A stretch of 64,000 nucleotides of DNA from assembly GCA_019155185.1 (NCBI GenBank), contig CM032804.1:13550992-13614991 (forward strand), written 5' to 3'. The stretch's first letter is position 1; each line of letters starts with the position of its first letter. Origin of the DNA: Beaufortia kweichowensis (lineage: Eukaryota > Chordata > Actinopteri > Cypriniformes > Gastromyzontidae). Below the pieces are notes generated by a model. That model was not told where the DNA came from, ran no database searches, and worked only from the letters and a program-made list of their open reading frames with translations. The position numbers and the translations under genes were made by a program. This document shows, in pieces, positions 47,043 to 62,300 of the stretch.

Positions 47043-50000
47043 ATCTCTAGAATAAAACTAAAAGCGAAGAAAATATTCCTCTCATGAAGCTCATGTCTTA
47101 TGGGTTACATGATGTTAAGTATATAATGTAATTTTTCAGAGGTCTGTTTCTTTAAGCATGCTTGAGAGATAAGCACAGTGCTGCCTCTGCTCGCTCTTAT
47201 TCTCACTTCTTTTTGTTTGTTTGTGATTGTGTCTCGCGCTCTTGCTCTCTTTCTTCAGCTGAGTAACTCCTGAGTTTCTAATCATCTTCCCTCAGGCTCG
47301 ACTCACCCACACTGCCCAGATGAGAGAAATGCATCACTGCAAACTACAATATGTTTAATGGGCTTTACGAACAGATGGGACAGAAATAAGATAATGAGTG
47401 CATTTTCCAGGCATTATTAAAGTTATTTTAAAAGCTAATGTGTGGCCTGTAATGTCCTTTCCATCTCAATCTCTGTCTGTTGCCCATCAAGATTCAAGCT
47501 CACAGCTGCTGTATGTCAATCACTGTGAGTAATAGAGAGAGACAGAATACCTTGATGTTGACCTGTGTGAGCATGAAGAGGAAATATGACTGCAAGCAGT
47601 AAATACTGCAACTGATATGATAATGTAGTCTCTGTATGAAGCTTAGACAAGGAATTAAAGTGTGAACATGATTTTAGTATAACAAGAATAAAAATGTTTA
47701 TGTGATTTTATGTGATAATTAAAATAAGCTATCAAATGTACTTTAAGTACAGATAGTTCAAAAACTGTCACCCCAGCAGACACATTAACGTTGAGGCAAC
47801 GTTGGTGCCACATTCTGTTTTAACACTGGCAATGTTGTGTCAAAACACATTTCTATCCTATAATGAATATCTTGTTAAATGGTATTAATTTAGTATTTAT
47901 GTCATCTGTTTTGCTGACAGAAATTACAAGTAAAACTCACATATTCTTGCTTGATGAATCAGCTCTGACTTTCCTCTGGCCCAATGGTTGATTTAAATTA
48001 AAAAGCTAATGTTTGTATTTCTGTAGAGTGATGTGTAAATGTCGTTCTCTGGTGGTCCATACAACATACGCACAACCTAAAACAATAACCCTGATGTGGG
48101 TTAAAAACCAACATTGTGATAACGTAGAAACATCAAACTTGACTACATTAAGGCAACCATATGTGTGTGCTGGAAACAAATATGGCATGTATTTTGCCTA
48201 ACAATATTCATTTTAACACTGTTTTGTGGATATTGATATGTGTGGATTTGTATGGAAAGCACATATTCATTCATCCATTTTCCTCAAAGCAAACAAGTCA
48301 CCTCGAGTCACTTCCTGTGTGTGCATCTCATGTCACAGTCTGCAAAAAATTATCATGTAAGTGCCTTTGTAAAACAATTTAAAGATTTTACAAACTGTCT
48401 GATATACAGTAGATGAGAGCGGATCTGATCCGTGCCACTGAATCAGAAATACCCTAAAGACACCAGACTGATGGTATTAAAGTTTGTTGCTAAATGTAGC
48501 AGATGGTCTGAAAGAGGAAGTTTTAATGAACATACTTTGATTAGTTTAAAGGCTTTTTAGAGACAGATTTGTTAGCATATGCAAATTTCAGTTATCTATG
48601 TTTTCAGAAATTTAGGATGTGCATGTACAAAGAGCACATTAAAAGTTGTCAGAGTGCGATAGGGCTTTCTACAAACTTTCTCATTATCTTATGCAGCAAA
48701 TGTTGCATAATTAGAGGTAAATTATTATGACATATTAAGCGTCATGCTTTTTACCCACAGGACAAATGTGACACTTTCGTTAATCTCTGCCTAAGATATC
48801 CGTCTGATGTACTTTTTTACACATGCAAGTGGTAATCTGATTGGCTGACTTCTATGACCCAACATTTACATGGGTTTTTGTAGATGATATTCTTTACTTA
48901 GTATCATATTTCTATTAATTTACTGTCTGTTTTAGGTACAAGCATTTGGGGGAAATACAGTAACTGTTTCTGTTTATAGTCACATGAGTTAGACACCTGC
49001 ACACTGAAAATTGCTATTAACCCTTTAACTAACTGTTGCTAGCACTATACTAATAAACTAAAAATAGATTTATAGTAAAATATTTTCTTTAATTTGTGCT
49101 ATATTTACTGTTTTTCTTTAATAAAATTGTAAATTAAGCATCGATAACAGTATTATGGAAACACTAATCACAGTCAACTAGAAAATAAAACTCACAAAGA
49201 CTTACATGAGAAAAAACTAAAGCTTTGTTTAGAAATAGTTTTTCTCTTCATAAAAGAGTAATTAAACCTCATTTTCTTTCTTGTCTAATGTATTTCACTC
49301 ATGCTAATGTAATGTGTGACAGTCTGTTCTTTATCTGATCTTTGTGTTTTTTATTTATTCAATTCAGGAGGTACAATTTGCATAATTTCACCTGAAATGT
49401 TGGAATTCTGCTCCCTATTGAGATCCGCCAGATACCGTACAAGTACATACTGCTCTGATTGCAAATAAAAACATCTAAACGAATGACATAATCTGCTATT
49501 CCTTTAGCAAAAAGCTTTTTTTTAAAGGAATGCTATTGGATTTTTGTTAGCAGCTTGTCATAAAGCTAATTACTTTTTTAAGTGTGTAGCCTGACTTTAA
49601 CAGCATTTGAATTATTATTGTAAAGTAGCTTGTAATGGGGAAAGCTTTTTTTAAAATAGCTTCCTTAACATCAGCCGTATTTTTGGTGAACGCATCTCAT
49701 TCCTGTGTTTGTGTGTGTTTTCTGAATAACAATAAGAATATCTGTTGTGCTTGCAGATAAAAAGTGCAGTACTGGATTGAAAGTACATCTCTGGGTGTAA
49801 AATCGAAAGTGACCGAGCGCACCACCCCAGGGTACTTGTGAAGTGAGGAGATCAGGCAGATGTACAGAGAGTGAAAACAGCAGGATGTGCTGTGACTCTT
49901 CTGGGTTATATCGAGGTTACATTTCATGACACAATCACATAACTATCAATAGATCAAATGCCTAATAGATTGAGGAAGAGAACTGTATTTGTACAGTGAC

Positions 50001-50391
50001 AGCTGAGAATGATTTGTGGTGCTTTTACATAATTTGGAAACACAAATAAACAGCATCTATCCATCATTCACAGGTCTGCTATATCATCCAAATCATCCAT
50101 CAGCGTCGCATTTGGATCACATTCAAGATTTCATTAGCTCAGGTCTATCAAAACACACATCACATCCCCTGGATGAGTCCAAATGAGAAATGAGTTATTC
50201 ATGTCATCAGTTACTGTATAAACACTCATCGCGGTGATAATGAACAGTAATGCATTCAGTATTACCTCACACCGTCAGCAGTCATTGACATTTCTCCAGA
50301 GACTTGAAGATCTAGTTAAAATCAGGCCAATCTGCAGTGATCAACAAACACAACAGACTCATGTTGATAAAGTGAGTTTTAAGTAAAGCAG

Positions 50392-50415
50392 TGAGAGAGA
50401 GAGAGAGAGAGAGAG
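50392..50415. repeat. (GA)n microsatellite
   Basis: A short pure GA run of about 12 units in the gene-poor interval. Confidence 0.9.
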
Positions 50416-52094
50416 CTATGTGTAAGAAGCTCCCCCATAATCACATCATGAATGAGTCCATTAAGCTCTAATGGAACCGATAACAACCTGAGAGGAAGCA
50501 ATGGTCCCATTATGAGAAATATTTATAGCATATATAAAATTGCCTCTGTACCATTTTTTTCATTATGACTTTTGACAATTATGTCTGTACGTCACCAACA
50601 TAAAGAAATGAAGGGATGAAAATGTATTTTCTATATCGTTTCGTGGAAGTCACGTTCAGATTTATGCTATTTTCACCTGGAGGTTGAGAAGTAAACAAAA
50701 GCTGTGAGTTATTGATGCCTGGTTTTAGAAAACACAGGTCACTGAGATTAAACTGCAAATGACCATGGTGTATAATGCATGAGCAATGCACCCTGCCTTA
50801 GAGTTCATTCCCCACCGTTTGCTGTCCATGATGGGCTTTTGCAATTTTGCAATGTATTACCTGTTTAATTAATCATTTCATTACAAATAATCTAAGTGCA
50901 CCTGATTTGTTTTTTGGCTCTCACTCAACAAGTCTGTGTAATCAAAAATGACACTTTTAACAATGCACAATTCAACACTGTTGATGTATTCAGTGTTTTA
51001 TTTTTTATCATCTCTCAACTTCTGTTAACATTAATAAAGTTTCTTATTAAAATAAATTGTAAATAACAAATAATAATTCATTCAATATGTTAAAATACAT
51101 TTTTAATCCATTTTTCTGCAATGATAGTTTGTATTTTTTGTATATGCCAACAGGTTTATCTGTGACATTTAGATCGTGTGTTTATAAAACGTTGTTTTGC
51201 TATATGAATTTACAGTCTCACAGGAATTTGTACATATTTTACAAGGTGGCTAATTTGTACGAATTCATACAATCTCGTTTGTAGATTTTAGTACGATTTG
51301 CCTTTTCTTCAGTGATGTTACGGTTAGGGACAGGGTTAAATCAATATTTTTTTCTACGATCCACATCGATTTATGCATTGATAAGTATGTTTATTGTGGA
51401 AACATGCAACATGACTGATAACATAACATGATAAGAATCGTTGCTTTTTAGAGTCTGTAGTTCATGTACAATGAGTGACTGCATTATCATCTGCCCACAA
51501 TCAAAACACTAGTTGTGCTTAATTAATGCTGAGGAAATGATGTGGAGCCAAACTGACAGGATGATCCCATTATAAAGCACCTCATTTGAGATGACACCAC
51601 TGTCTGGTAAAGCAGCGCACTTGTCAGGATGGACACAAACAAACGGTGTGGTCTGAACACAGGGAAGGTTATTGACCACGAGGTTACGACACAGCTGCAC
51701 TGCAATAGACCGCTGGGTGCTTCAGCGTATTACCAGGTTTGATGATCTTAACACACAGCTTGAGGTATACCGCTGCGGTGATATGATAAGTAATGAGTCA
51801 TGCTAACATTTAAATCACTGTGTGATAACAAAGGCTATATCAGGTCATATTCCAGCATCAGTCCCACATGGGGCAGGACACCAGCTGATCTCTCTTTCCA
51901 CAATGTGCGTTATTGTCCAGCGCCACCAGTGACCCAAAACACAGTATTAAAGTTAAAAAGAATTAAACAGTGGATATAGATAAAAGATATACATAAAAAT
52001 GCAGTACTAATGCACCAAAGGGATTCATTTCTGCTCAGCACACCAGTGTAAACACAGGATCTGTTTAGGGCGATTTACTTCACAAAGTATTTTA

Positions 52095-52350
52095 GAAGGT
52101 TTTCATCATACTGATCATTCAGATGTCAGTATTTGGTGGTTTAAATACCCATGTGAGGTCTCTCTCAAAGTTTTTAAAACATTTGATTTCGTTTAAATCA
52201 TGATTTTTCATAGTCAGGTAAAGTGCTGTTTTTAGAGTTGTCATATCCATAACAGTCCATATTCCTCATAAATGAAAACTAAAATAAAATTGTAAATAAA
52301 ATTTTTGATGATTTATTTCTTCTTCATTTGTTGGGTATTATTGCTTCTGG
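52095..52350 (+). repeat. Dispersed repeat, copy C
   Basis: Plus-oriented copy of the family at 4111-4488 and 17970-18370. It is shorter on the right: similarity stops just after the CTTCTGG landmark at 52350, while copies A and B continue for another 120 bp or so. It then runs into an unrelated AGCAAC-type repeat. Confidence 0.75.
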
Positions 52351-53136
52351 CAGATACCCAGATCATCTTAGCAAGCACCTAAAATGCCTTAGCAAACCCA
52401 TCAGACCAAATATTACAACTATAAAGGCCTCTAAAGTTCAGATTTCCTTTAATAATCGCCAAAGTATTCAAAGCATGCAAGTCTTACATAACCTTATAAA
52501 TGTCTAGGAAAGGCCAACATTCAACATTTGTGTTGATGAACATGTCTAGTTTTATTTGTACTGCTGTTAATAATGGAAAAGGCCAGTATAGGGTTTCAGT
52601 TGTGGTGTAATGAAAGGTTGTGTATGTCTGCCTGACATTAAACATTGCACACTGTTTTTTTAGACTTGAATTTATTTAGCCACCATTTTGATATCATAAT
52701 TAATCAAAAAACATCACACAACACATGTTTTAGTCTACAGCACGGCAGGCCTTCATTTTGTCAGGCTAGCAATCACCTCGCCTACACTGCGGGCGAGTTA
52801 CGCAACGTGATGCGGTGAAAGTAGAATGCGTTTACGATGATGAACATGGCTGTCCACAGCGCAGACAGCATCACTGATTATATGATGTGAGGAGCCTCGC
52901 ATCACTCGCTTCTGATGACAATGATGTGTATGCTAGAAAACATCGACACTGTGATAAACTTTGAAAAAAGTGGGACATTTATACAGAGGTATACACAATA
53001 CATTTAACCAAAGATACTAAAGTAAAAAACTGTTTGGGGCAAATCTTTTGACATTTCTGCAAGAGTACTCTATCAAGTATGATACTGTATATTGCAATTT
53101 TTATTATTATTTTTGGCACCAACCAAAATGATATGC

Positions 53137-53418
53137 TAACACTTTACAATACGGTCTTGTTTATTAACATTAGTTAATGCATTAGCTAATACAGTATAAA
53201 CTATCCAGGGTGTACACTGCCTGTGACCCAACATGCATTTACTGTATTTATATTTTTATTGTTCGTTAATGTCAGTACAATTGTTCATTGACTTCTGTCA
53301 GTGTATAAATAAATGTTGAAATACACTTAAACTAAGATTAATAAATGCTGATGTAGAAAAAAAACTACTCATTCTTAGTTTAACTAGTTAACAAATAAAA
53401 GCTTATTGTAAAGTGTTA
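53137..53418. mobile_element. MITE with perfect 14-bp terminal inverted repeats
   Basis: The left end TAACACTTTACAAT is exactly inverted at the right end as ATTGTAAAGTGTTA. The interior is full of TTAGTTAATGCATTAGCTAA-type words and a TTGTTCATTG segment. This is the pattern of a very common cyprinid element, recognised from memory. Confidence 0.85.
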
Positions 53419-54750
53419 AAAAAACATTTACCCTAATATAAACATTTACTCTCCCTCATTTATTTTCTTTTATACGTGAAATACAAAATAAAAATGTTTG
53501 AGCTGCTTTTTTTATACAATGAAAGTAGAAGATGATTTATACCATTTATACATTTAAAGCACCACAGGCCTCATAAAAGTCTTTGTGTGATATATTCTAA
53601 GATTTGAGAAGTATTATAATATCTTAGCCATCCTTTTATCCATTATTCACTCATTATATTTGTCTTCTGTTGGAGCAATTTAAATCTCATTTGTGAACTG
53701 CTAAAGTTAAAAATGATGAGTTTTGTCTTTTCTTTTAAAACGTAGCAGTATAAATCACCATCTACTTTATTATTTTCAAAACTCATTTTTAATAAGACTT
53801 CTATTTTATGTTGAAGGTAAAGTTTTTGTTGAATTTATTTAGCCGTTATAATATTCGAATGTTTTTTCTGATCACAAAATTATCGGTTATAAGTCATCCA
53901 ACGCACTGGTACATTTGTCTATTGCTTTTACTCAAGCAAATCTCAAGTAAAGCTTTGGCACCATTTGGTCAGTTTGTTTCTCAATATTCAAAGAGATTTA
54001 GAAGTGTGAATGCGGAGAGATGAGTGTAACAGACTTTTCACCTCCCAGCTTTCACTAAGGGCATAAATTCAGTTTGGCTGCAGGATTCATATGCAGTAGA
54101 AATTGGAGACAGGCCACATATGCATGATTTATTTACTTACTTCCCTGCTAAACGGTGCAGTTTTTCTCAGATTTGTTTTGTAGAAGCCAGCAGGGAATAT
54201 GTGTTTGTAGACAAGCTTAAACACAGAAGCTCATAATCTCTGATCACATTTGGTGCTAAAATTTCCCACAAGTCCAAATGAATTTCTCAATGTTTTGCAC
54301 TGTGCTCTATATTACAGTCTATTGTCTGCAATTATTACAAACTATCCACTTCCACCTCACCTTTAACACAGAAGCAGGGTTGATTTCTCTCGGCACTCTT
54401 CGCTCGAAAGGCAAGATTGGTCTAGAGCGTTGCAAAGAACGTCAGTAATTTGTCTTCTGAGCCAACACTAAAGCAGTCTTTTCAGTCTCATAAAGCGCAC
54501 ACAAGCACAAAATACACACCATGTGCACAAATAACAGACACCACAAAACAAAGTCATTACAAATCTCAACAGGCAATATAGCGATATCTACATATCCAAC
54601 AATTATAAATTAAAATTGTGCAAATTGCCACACACAGCCATAATCATCATCATGATCATCAAGTGTTCGACGATCCAAAGAAAATATTATAAATGTGCAT
54701 TGTTATGCACACAAATGCCACAATATGGGGCATCAGCTGCTTGTTGTTAT

Positions 54751-55058
54751 TAAAAGTGAAGTGTGTAATGTCTGCGCTGTTAACGGCATTAAACTAGCTA
54801 CCAAACGATCCTCCGTCCAAACCAAATGATGCTATGTGGGCGGGGCTTAAATGCTAGCTCTTGTTACTTATAGGCTGTCAATGCTGATTGGTTGATAAAC
54901 ACGGCTAATTTTGAACCAAAGTACAGTAAAGCATCGGCCCAAAGTTAACCTCCACCTCTTGATTTGAACCATTGATATGGTCGAGCCAATGCTGTTCTGT
55001 CAAGATGATTTGTAATTTGGTGCCTCAAGTGATGCAGAAAAAATACACTTCACCTTTA
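54751..55058. mobile_element. MITE with TAAAGGTGAAGTGTA terminal repeats
   Basis: The left end TAAAAGTGAAGTGTGTA is inverted at the right end as TACACTTCACCTTTA with small differences. The 308-bp interior is CG-richer than its surroundings and has no coding capacity. A clear target duplication was not seen. Confidence 0.65.
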
Positions 55059-56317
55059 AACTGCCGCAAACTCATTTCAGTGTTGCCGGCTGTATTTAGA
55101 AAGCAATTATGTCTTAAACTGAGCATTAAAACCTCCTCTGAGTGAGGAAGCATTTTGATCAATCAGGATATTTGTTCTACATTTTCTCATGGCTATCTGG
55201 TTCTCACGAATCCTCCCACACTTCCCAAACATCTTTCAAAGTTGTATGCCAAAAATATTTAATGCCTACTGGGAGATGAACAGCACACGAGAGCAAACTA
55301 ATACTGACTGCTGAACATATCCACATGTCTGGTGGATAACCATATCGTTTAAATATCTTCACATATACATGTATTTGTGCTTGAGTACATCAAGCATGTT
55401 TTATTTAAAGAGATCATCCTGATAAATAGTAGCACATTATCGTAAGAATTTGCCTGAAGTGTTTTACACTTCTTAAAGTATGGGTCACTAATGGTTTTTT
55501 TCATAACTTATTGTCTTAAATAATTTTTGGGTCTATCACTGTACAGAAAAAAGCACACAGTCAATACTGTTTGATCAATTCATTTCTTACTGTACCTTCT
55601 TGCCCCGGCAATGAATTTCATGAAAGATTTCATGAAACTAAACATGAACCAAAAAGCATCATCAATTGTTTTGATATGACGAGCAGGACCCTGTTAAAAA
55701 GAGCAGCATTGCTGATCATCAGTATATGTTGTTTTTGATGATAGTCCCCAGCCTGGGATGATGTTGTGCTGATGTCACAACCAGCTTAACCAGCAAATCA
55801 TCCTTGACCAACTAGAATGAGCATGACCAGTGCACGGTTATGCTGGTTGAACCAAGAACAGAAATCCATGCTGGTCTTCTCTGGCGTAACACAAATAGAT
55901 TTTTCTTTGTTTTTTTCTCAGTGGATCTCTTCTTTAATACTCCACCCATTTTGAGATGGTGGTTGTAGGTGTTTGGTTCTGATGGTTCCTTTGGACCCTG
56001 AATGCGTCTCTGGTGTGTGTACAGTATTTGTCCAGATGTGTTTCTTCTACTTAATGAGCAATATCACAGACAGCTTTACGAGACTCCGTTCATCTGTATT
56101 TGTGCAAATCCAAATCAAAAGATACGTCCACCTTCTGTCAAACCGGGACAACTGAGCACCATGTACCGTAATAGACAGCTGTCCATCTTGGGTTGCCTAC
56201 TAAACTTCAGATTGGGCAGTAAAGGTGCTGTCACATTCTCACACAAACACGCACAAACGCACACAAATGCACATCTCTCACTTCCCGACCCCCAGCCACA
56301 GGAAGCGATTGTCTGGG

Positions 56318-59300
56318 TTAAGGGTCTTCATTAACACGCTTCTCCAGCTCACAGGTTGCCGCTGATGTGTCCTCTATTATTGAACTGGAGGTGGAGCCAT
56401 CTTGTGGTGGGGAGGTGAACGGCAGGCATCCTTGTCCGCCCCCTATACCGTTTTGGCTGCTGGACACCAACAGTTGTTTCTCTTCTGGACTGCAGAGTCG
56501 AGAGGTTGTGGTAGCGATATCCGGCAGACGGGGCAGGTTGGTGGGATGGACCATGTAACTGCCGCTCTTCATCTGAAGGGTCTGGCTGTACGTGTGGCGG
56601 TACTCTTCCTCGATGTCCCTCCCAAGCTTCCAACGTCTCCACTTTTTTAGAATCTCAGACTGAACCTGGCCAAAAAAGAAGACAGACAAAACAGTTGGGA
56701 AAAAGGTTGGAAAAGCTAAGATATTTTAAAGTTGTGTATATGGTAAAGGAAGTCAAGCTAACCTCTTTGTTGACAAAGCAGTATAAGATGGCGACCAACA
56801 GCCCCTGTGATCATAAATTAACAAAATGAATAAGCAGTTAAGATGTCATCAGATGGACATGATAGTTTTAAAACATTTCATGATACGACTATTCACTGTA
56901 TCTGAATGTAGTGCTTGCATCTGTTTGCTTACTTTGAGACACAATGTATCAGTCACTAAATAAACTGAAAATATTAATCATTTTCTTTCACAAACGTATT
57001 GTTTTTTAATGTAATGAACCCACTGGAGTCATCTGAATTACTTTATTAATAGATTTATGTGCTTTTTAGCCCTAAAGATAACATGAAAGCATAAGAAGAC
57101 TAGAGAATTTAATATGTAAAATATTCTACGAGCTGCTGAAAACTTTGCTTTAAAGTACTTCATAGTCATACGTGAACAAACACACAAGTAGTAATTTCAG
57201 TCAATTTAGCTAACAAGCTGGATCTCACAAGATATTTGAAACAAGTGCAATCTGCAGTAAGCTGTCCAAATGACAATCAGGGAATGAAGTGTCTACAGAT
57301 GGAAACAGAACATTCTCTCTTTTTCTCTAAATCTTTAAGCATGTAAAGTCTCATAAGGGCGATTTCTCTAGATAAACACATCTGACACACTGCAGGTGCA
57401 TTTCACTTCTGTGTCATTTATTGGTTTTCACAGACATCTCCATATATGGCCATCATCCAGAAAAAACAAATAAAAACTTTTTGGTTTGGATTTTGACGTA
57501 TTTGCACTGTGGTTGTTTTTGGTTTTTTAAAGATGTATTGTTTCAAAATGGGATAGTAGGATAATATCTGACAATTTGTAGCTCCTGATCTCTATACGTG
57601 TTGTCCACTGTTCAGTTGAACAGATTATGACCTTTGTGAATCATGTTACAGTACCTTATTCAGAAAACTTTAAAGCGAATAACAAATGCTCCTGAATCTG
57701 AATGCAGATAATAACAGCTTATCATCCCACGATTTTCTTCCTTATTTCCATGAAAAAATGTTAAAGAGTGTTGATGCTGCTCTATTATACAGTCATTTTC
57801 AGAATGTCAATTCTTTTGCCAATATTTTCCAATATCTGTATGATCAAAGTTTCTGAGGAATTATTGATATTGTAAAAAGAGATGAAAATGCTGTCTTGGG
57901 GGGCTATGTAATGCTTACTTTAGTATTGCAACTTTTCTGATCATTTTCTTCAGCTGTGATTGATAGCGTATAAAAAAACCTTGTCTCTGACCTGAAAGGA
58001 GTTAAAGAAGAGATCAATAAAGAGCTTGGTGAGGCGCAGGGGTAGAGCACCGTGTGAGGTAGACTCATCAGTAACAAAGGAAAACAGGACCGAATGGATC
58101 CCCAGTAACGGAATCAGGGTGAGGGTGGACTTGGCAAGCCTGAAAATAAGGGAAAGATATTGTGTTTTACAGTGACAGAAACTCATACAAAACAACATTA
58201 GAAAGAGTCAATGTTGACAGTTCATTTAACATCTGAGTGAACATATATCTGTAGGAAACCCACCGGAACTTGTAGTCAGAATATCTCATTTGATGCGCTC
58301 TCAGTTTGGACACAAGGATTTTAATGATGTGTATGAAGATGAAGAAGTTAATCTGGACACAGAGGACAAGAAAATAAGGCAGTGGTTAAGACCATTATGT
58401 CATATTAGCAGGATAAAAATGAGTCGCCTTCACACAAATAATGTAAAGGTCTCAAAAGAGGGGCTGTGGCGGTAATGACCACAGGGAAGGAAGTCAGTGA
58501 CGGCTGGAGGAATCTGGAAACAGTCTCTGACTCCGTGAGAAGATTTAAACAGAGGAATTCCTGCCGACTACAGAAACACTTGACATCGCTGGACAGTTGT
58601 GTAAAAACATCACTGAACATTAGTAAACGCTCATCTGCGCCTCAGAAACAATGTGCCCATTATGAGACATGCAATTTTGTGCAAAATTTTTTTCAATTTT
58701 AGGTATTTAAAAAAATAACATTAACATCATTTTTTAGTTTATGTTTACTGTGATAAAAAATGGTCAAATATTCATTCAGATCTGTAGACCTCAATATATA
58801 GTTTGTCATGATTAGAATAGAACTATGAAATAGTATTTCATACTATTTCAACTATGAAATATTAAAGTAAATAGTGAAATAGTCTAATTAGTGTTCTACC
58901 TGTGTAACGGTGACAGTTAACAGGTTAAACAATTATTAACATCATCTAATGTTTCCAGGAATGTATTGAATATGAACAAAAAATGCTATTAAAGCAGACA
59001 CAGAAGTGGGCACTTCTCGCATTGGTGTGCAATTTTGCTTTGACATTTGACAAGACATGTTATTGCTTAGATGCAGCACATTACTGCAGAACTGCATTTT
59101 ATATCTTAAAGCAAATGTAAAAGAAAAGCGGTCAATGTCTGTTTAGCTGTTTGATCCGGAGATGCTGGTGTTATTTTGCTTCGTTTTAGTGGTCTCACAG
59201 AAGTATGCAAAATTATAGTCTTATATATGAACATCCTGTATGTCTATCTATTTTAACTTTGCTAGTAAAATGCAGGCAAGTTTATTCATTCATCACTGCG

Positions 59301-62300
59301 GCAGATGGGCAAAATAAGGTAATCGCTCACCCTGGTTGCAGTCTCCGGTGAACAGAACATACAGTATATGTCTGTGCGTGTGTGCTAATGGAATTGCATT
59401 GTTCCTTTCAATTATTTATTGAAAATAATTGAGCTGTTCATGGCTGAAGGAAGCCGAGCGTGTGGAGATATATGAAAGCATAAGAACTGTGTGTAGTGTG
59501 TAATGCTGGATATAAAGTCATGTTACAGGAGAACAGTGCTCTGGGTGTATGTAATACAACAGACAGAGGCAAATGATTAAGTGTTTCACTCACCAGAACG
59601 GCCAGCAGGATTGGAGAACGAATAATCCACCAGTATTCCATGTGTATGTTCTGCATCCAGCATCTGTTGCACAGAGCAAGAGCCAAATTACAGCAAAATT
59701 AATATTAATATGAATAAAATACACACAGTACATGTAAACAATTAAAAACGCTACATTTGATACCATAGAAGAAGAATAAACTGCACATAAGCGCAGAATG
59801 ACAGAATACTGCACAATACACTGCAACTATAACTGTCTATATTACTTTAGCTACAATTTTTGTTACATGAACAGATACATTTATTTTTTATTCAGGTGGC
59901 ATCCACTTGTGCTTCAGATTTACAATATTCCCAACTTGCAATATTCATTAAAAAGTTATTACTATCTCTCTATTCCTCCAATATTACTTTAGATCTGCGT
60001 TTAAGCACCATATGGAAACTGTATTTATTTTCTAATGTCTAACTCCACTAGTGATAAATGATTTGCTACTAAAACTTTGTAATGTCCCGGCACAGGATTA
60101 AATAATGGTTACTCAATACTCCTCCTGGAAGAGCACTGTGCACATGCAAGTCATTTAAGAAACTAAATCTCTCTTGTCATGGGATTTATTAGGAGGCTGC
60201 CACAAACAATTCTGCAATACACAGTCATGTAATTAATAGCAGTTATATACAGCAGCCACATTCTAAACTGTGGCTGAAATACATACTTATGTAATCCCAG
60301 CGGGCTGAAGTGCAGTCATTAGAAGAAATTTATGCCTTAAATGCCGTTCCAACAATAACAGAGGATGAATGAATGATTCATAATGAGATTTTACAGTCTA
60401 CTGTGTAGCAGTAAGGACAAGTCAGTACATATACTGCAGTATATAGACCATTTCACAAGATGTAAACAACACTGGTCCAGAAGCACTTCCTGTCTCAGTT
60501 TTTTAACACTACACAAATGTCAGAACAAAATACAATCAACAGAACATTTACAACTGACTTGTTTAACAAACATCTTTAAGATTTAATTTAATTTACATAT
60601 GTGAAATACAAAAACTGAAACAGGAAGTGCTTCTGGACCAGTGTTGTTTACATCTTGTGAAATGGTCTATAGTGTACAGGCCTAAAAGACTGAAATCACA
60701 GAAATTTAACATAACACAAGCAGTGTATCTGGGTAGCATTAGAGTTTTTAGGCCAAAGGTAGCTTGCGTTCACTTTTTGTGATTTATTGATAACTAATGG
60801 AACAGTGACAAAGTGCTTGACATTGGCAGTTTTGCAATGGCAAAAACAAACAGACTGTTTCACGACTGCTGGCTTTCGTCACTGCTACTGAACGCATGCC
60901 GTGAACACACTCATCCCACGTGGCATGAGGTCTGTGCTTTTACTCTATAGGACTTACTCTTCATTCTCATACAAGTACTTCACGATCACCCACGGCAACA
61001 CGAATATCAAAGGTGCACCTGTAACAGAGAGAGAGACCTTGTGACGCGGAGCGAGGACCATCTGTCACGCTCTGTTTGGACAAGCTATGAGGAACCTCTT
61101 AAACTTTGTTAATGAGTTCAAGGCGCAAAAGCTGTTGAAAGTCTCACCCCAGCCAATGCACAGGTAGATGCCAAAGTAATTCCTCTCCGTTAAGACCGTG
61201 ACCACTAGAAGGCTGTGCAGATAGATTCCCTCCACCAGCAGCCAATAGTTGTTAGCTAGGATGCTGTATTGCATCATCACCACGGCAACCCTGCAGCCAA
61301 CGGCCGTCTGAAACACAAAGTGTTGTTGGATTCCTGAAAGCTTTAGGCTGAATTTTAACCTGCCATCTCTATTCATAGTTTTCACAGTTACTGGGTAATT
61401 TAACCCATACTTGTTCGTACCAGTGCGGATTCCAAGAAATATTCTCGGTTATTTTCAGCTTAATTTTTGATGGCCAATGGCATCTGTGGCATGTTGTCAA
61501 TTACCATATACAATGATTGACTCATTCATTTGTGAAAATGCATGGAAACACATGCTACACTCAGGAGAGTTTCAAAGCAGAAATGTGAAGCTTGTGTTGT
61601 TTTAAAGAGCCTCTGAAATTATTTGATGAACATAATATTCTTTCCTGTGTTGACATATTTGTTACTAAAACAGGAAATTGGAAGCCCTCTTTTATAAATA
61701 GCCAGTAGCTTTAAGTTTATATTAAAGGTGTAATTCTCTCATAATTTATTTTCATGCCATTCCATATGTATATGACTTTCTTCAGCTGAACACAAATTAA
61801 TAATTTTCTATTAAAATGTTGTCAAGTTATGTTCTTATATGGGACTCAACATGCTAAAGCACCAAACAAATAACCAAAATAACTTCAGTGGGTTAATAAA
61901 TGTCTTTTAAAGCAAAATGAAATGATGAGACAAAGTGAAAGAATTAATATTTTGAGCCAATTTAGCAAAACAGAAACCAAACAAACACACTGAATTTGCT
62001 AAATTTAAATATGGCGACACATTGATAACTTAAAATCTCATTGGCTCTTGCGTGTTTCATAAATGTCGTACAGTGTAACAACTTTTTACAAACAACACAT
62101 TTAATAATGGCTTTTACGGATTTTTGAAACTTGTCATCTGACATGAGGGTGAGTAAATGATAAGAGAATTAAATTTTTTGGGTGAACTATACCTTTAAGT
62201 TTATTTTAAGCTTAAATTTATTTGCATTACAACAAGTCTAAATGATTGTTTGTGGTAACTGACAGCATGCCACACATTCTGTTCTAGAGTCTCTTTATAA

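Larger units (their letters stand above)
45174..56317. other. Gene-poor 11-kb interval
   Basis: No exon with convincing homology was found on either strand. The interval contains MITEs (listed separately), a (GA)n run at about 50392-50415, a diverged CAACGTTG-rich repeat at about 47760-48180, AGCAAC/CCAGC-rich repeats near 52350-52440 and 55740-55860, and a CG-richer patch at 45.8-46.05 kb of unknown role. The 3' UTR of the glucagon receptor gene probably takes up the last kilobase (AATAAA on the minus strand at 55400-55405). Regulatory elements cannot be excluded without conservation data. Confidence 0.5.
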
